64,000 bases of DNA, from the NCBI RefSeq assembly GCF_900111925.1, contig NZ_FOKA01000001.1, forward strand, positions 62,001 to 126,000, in the 5' to 3' direction. This DNA comes from Cellulomonas marina (GTDB taxonomy: Bacteria > Actinomycetota > Actinomycetes > Actinomycetales > Cellulomonadaceae). Under the pieces are notes generated by a model. That model saw only the letters and a program-made list of their open reading frames with translations, was not told where the DNA came from and made no database searches. Both the position numbers and the translations under genes were made by a program. Below are positions 63,670 through 64,000 of the stretch, in pieces. The first letter of the stretch is position 1. Every line of letters starts with the position of its first letter.

Positions 63670-64000
63670 TCAGGCCGTCGTCGAGCCCGGCAGGATGTCC
63701 GACAGCCGGTAGGACACGGGCTCCTCGAGCTGGTCGTACGTGCACGAGCGCGGCTCGCGGTCGGGGCGCCACCGCCGGAACTGGGCCGTGTGGCGGAACC
63801 GGTCGCCCTCCATGTGGTCGTACGCGACCTCGACCACGAGCTCGGGCCGCAGCGGCACGAACGACAGGTCCTTCGTGGCGTTCCACCGGCTGACCGCGCC
63901 GGGCATGCGCTTCTCGCCGTGCGCGGACTGGTCGGCCCAGTCGCCCCACGGGTGCTCGCCGAGGGCGACGTCGGTGTAGGGGCGCAGCTCGTCGAGCAGC
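63670..64000 (-). CDS. ATP-dependent DNA ligase, C-terminal part (cut by window edge)
   Basis: About 110 codons are visible, open to the right edge. The sequence ends VVEVAYDHMEGDRFRHTAQF (residues before the end), then RRWRPDREPRSCTYDQLEEP and LSDILPG. This is the OB-fold end typical of LigC/LigD-type ATP-dependent ligases in actinobacteria. The catalytic Lys motif lies outside the window. It converges with smpB with a 22-bp gap. Confidence 0.88.
   Translation of the reverse strand, partial: LLDELRPYTDVALGEHPWGDWADQSAHGEKRMPGAVSRWNATKDLSFVPLRPELVVEVAYDHMEGDRFRHTAQFRRWRPDREPRSCTYDQLEEPVSYRLSDILPGSTTA

Noticed and set aside
63740-63979. 79-codon plus-strand ORF opposite the ligase
   Set aside because: It is the antisense shadow of a well-supported ligase C-terminus and has no ribosome binding site.
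63648-64000. tmRNA gene after smpB
   Set aside because: The next feature is the 3' end of a DNA ligase gene on the other strand; no tRNA-like ends or tag reading frame are seen.

Overview
The window is about 75% G+C, uses many GTG start codons and tightly overlapping genes, and contains MtrAB-LpqB, a mycothiol-type SigR/RsrA pair, a fused 2-oxoglutarate decarboxylase (Kgd), ribosomal protein bL37 and long-form HPF. This points to a high-G+C Gram-positive actinomycete. Gene content and order look most like Cellulomonas or a close relative (inference; no database search was possible). Nearly everything is core chromosome: I see no insertion sequence, prophage, tRNA, rRNA or CRISPR. Part of the order follows the known Mycobacterium tuberculosis block mtrA-mtrB-lpqB-comF-hpf-secA1-Rv3235 ... 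rsgA-aroA ... sigH-rshA.

Layout. 1-4.1 kb: a possible divergent gene start, DUF3499, a small zinc-ribbon protein, a Trm112-like protein, a CDF cation transporter, RDD and SpoIIM membrane proteins. 4.1-5.9 kb: a winged-helix protein and a small GNAT protein. 5.9-11.5 kb (minus strand): an operon of a glycerophosphodiesterase-type membrane protein, DUF4129, DUF4350, MoxR ATPase and DUF58. 11.8-19.6 kb: mtrA-mtrB-lpqB, ComF-type phosphoribosyltransferase, hpf and a YcaQ-type glycosylase. 19.6-32 kb: secA, Rv3235-like and LysM proteins, an excisionase-type HTH protein, a CpaB-like/CpaE-like pair, DUF6912, and the aroA-rsgA-hisN operon. 32-36.3 kb: a DoxX-like protein with a histone-H1-like tail, sigR-rsrA, bL37 (24 aa), pilT, and a GDSL-like protein without catalytic residues. 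36.4-45.3 kb: kgd, a two-component system, and two CNNM/CorC-type proteins. 45.6-53.1 kb: an M15 peptidase, an aldose epimerase, and a tad pilus operon (cpaF, tadB, tadC, pilin-like, three TadE/TadG-type pseudopilins). 53.2-58.7 kb: a conserved acidic protein, then GT2, HldE-like, PhzF and GT9 genes that look like a heptose glycosylation module. 58.7-64 kb: prfB, ftsE-ftsX, an M23 peptidase, smpB, and the 3' end of an ATP-dependent DNA ligase.

How they work together. Much of the window concerns the cell envelope: MtrAB-LpqB signalling, FtsEX with the adjacent M23 peptidase, M15 and LysM proteins, SecA, and a tad machine whose genes lie at two separate loci. The most interesting non-coding signals are a consensus SigR promoter placed to make an N-terminally extended SigR, a recurring -10 box 6-8 nt before start codons (leaderless transcripts), a 13-bp motif shared by the two tad loci, palindromic repeats beside an HTH gene, helically phased T-rich repeats before the LysM gene, and many in-frame short tandem repeats in protein tails and linkers.
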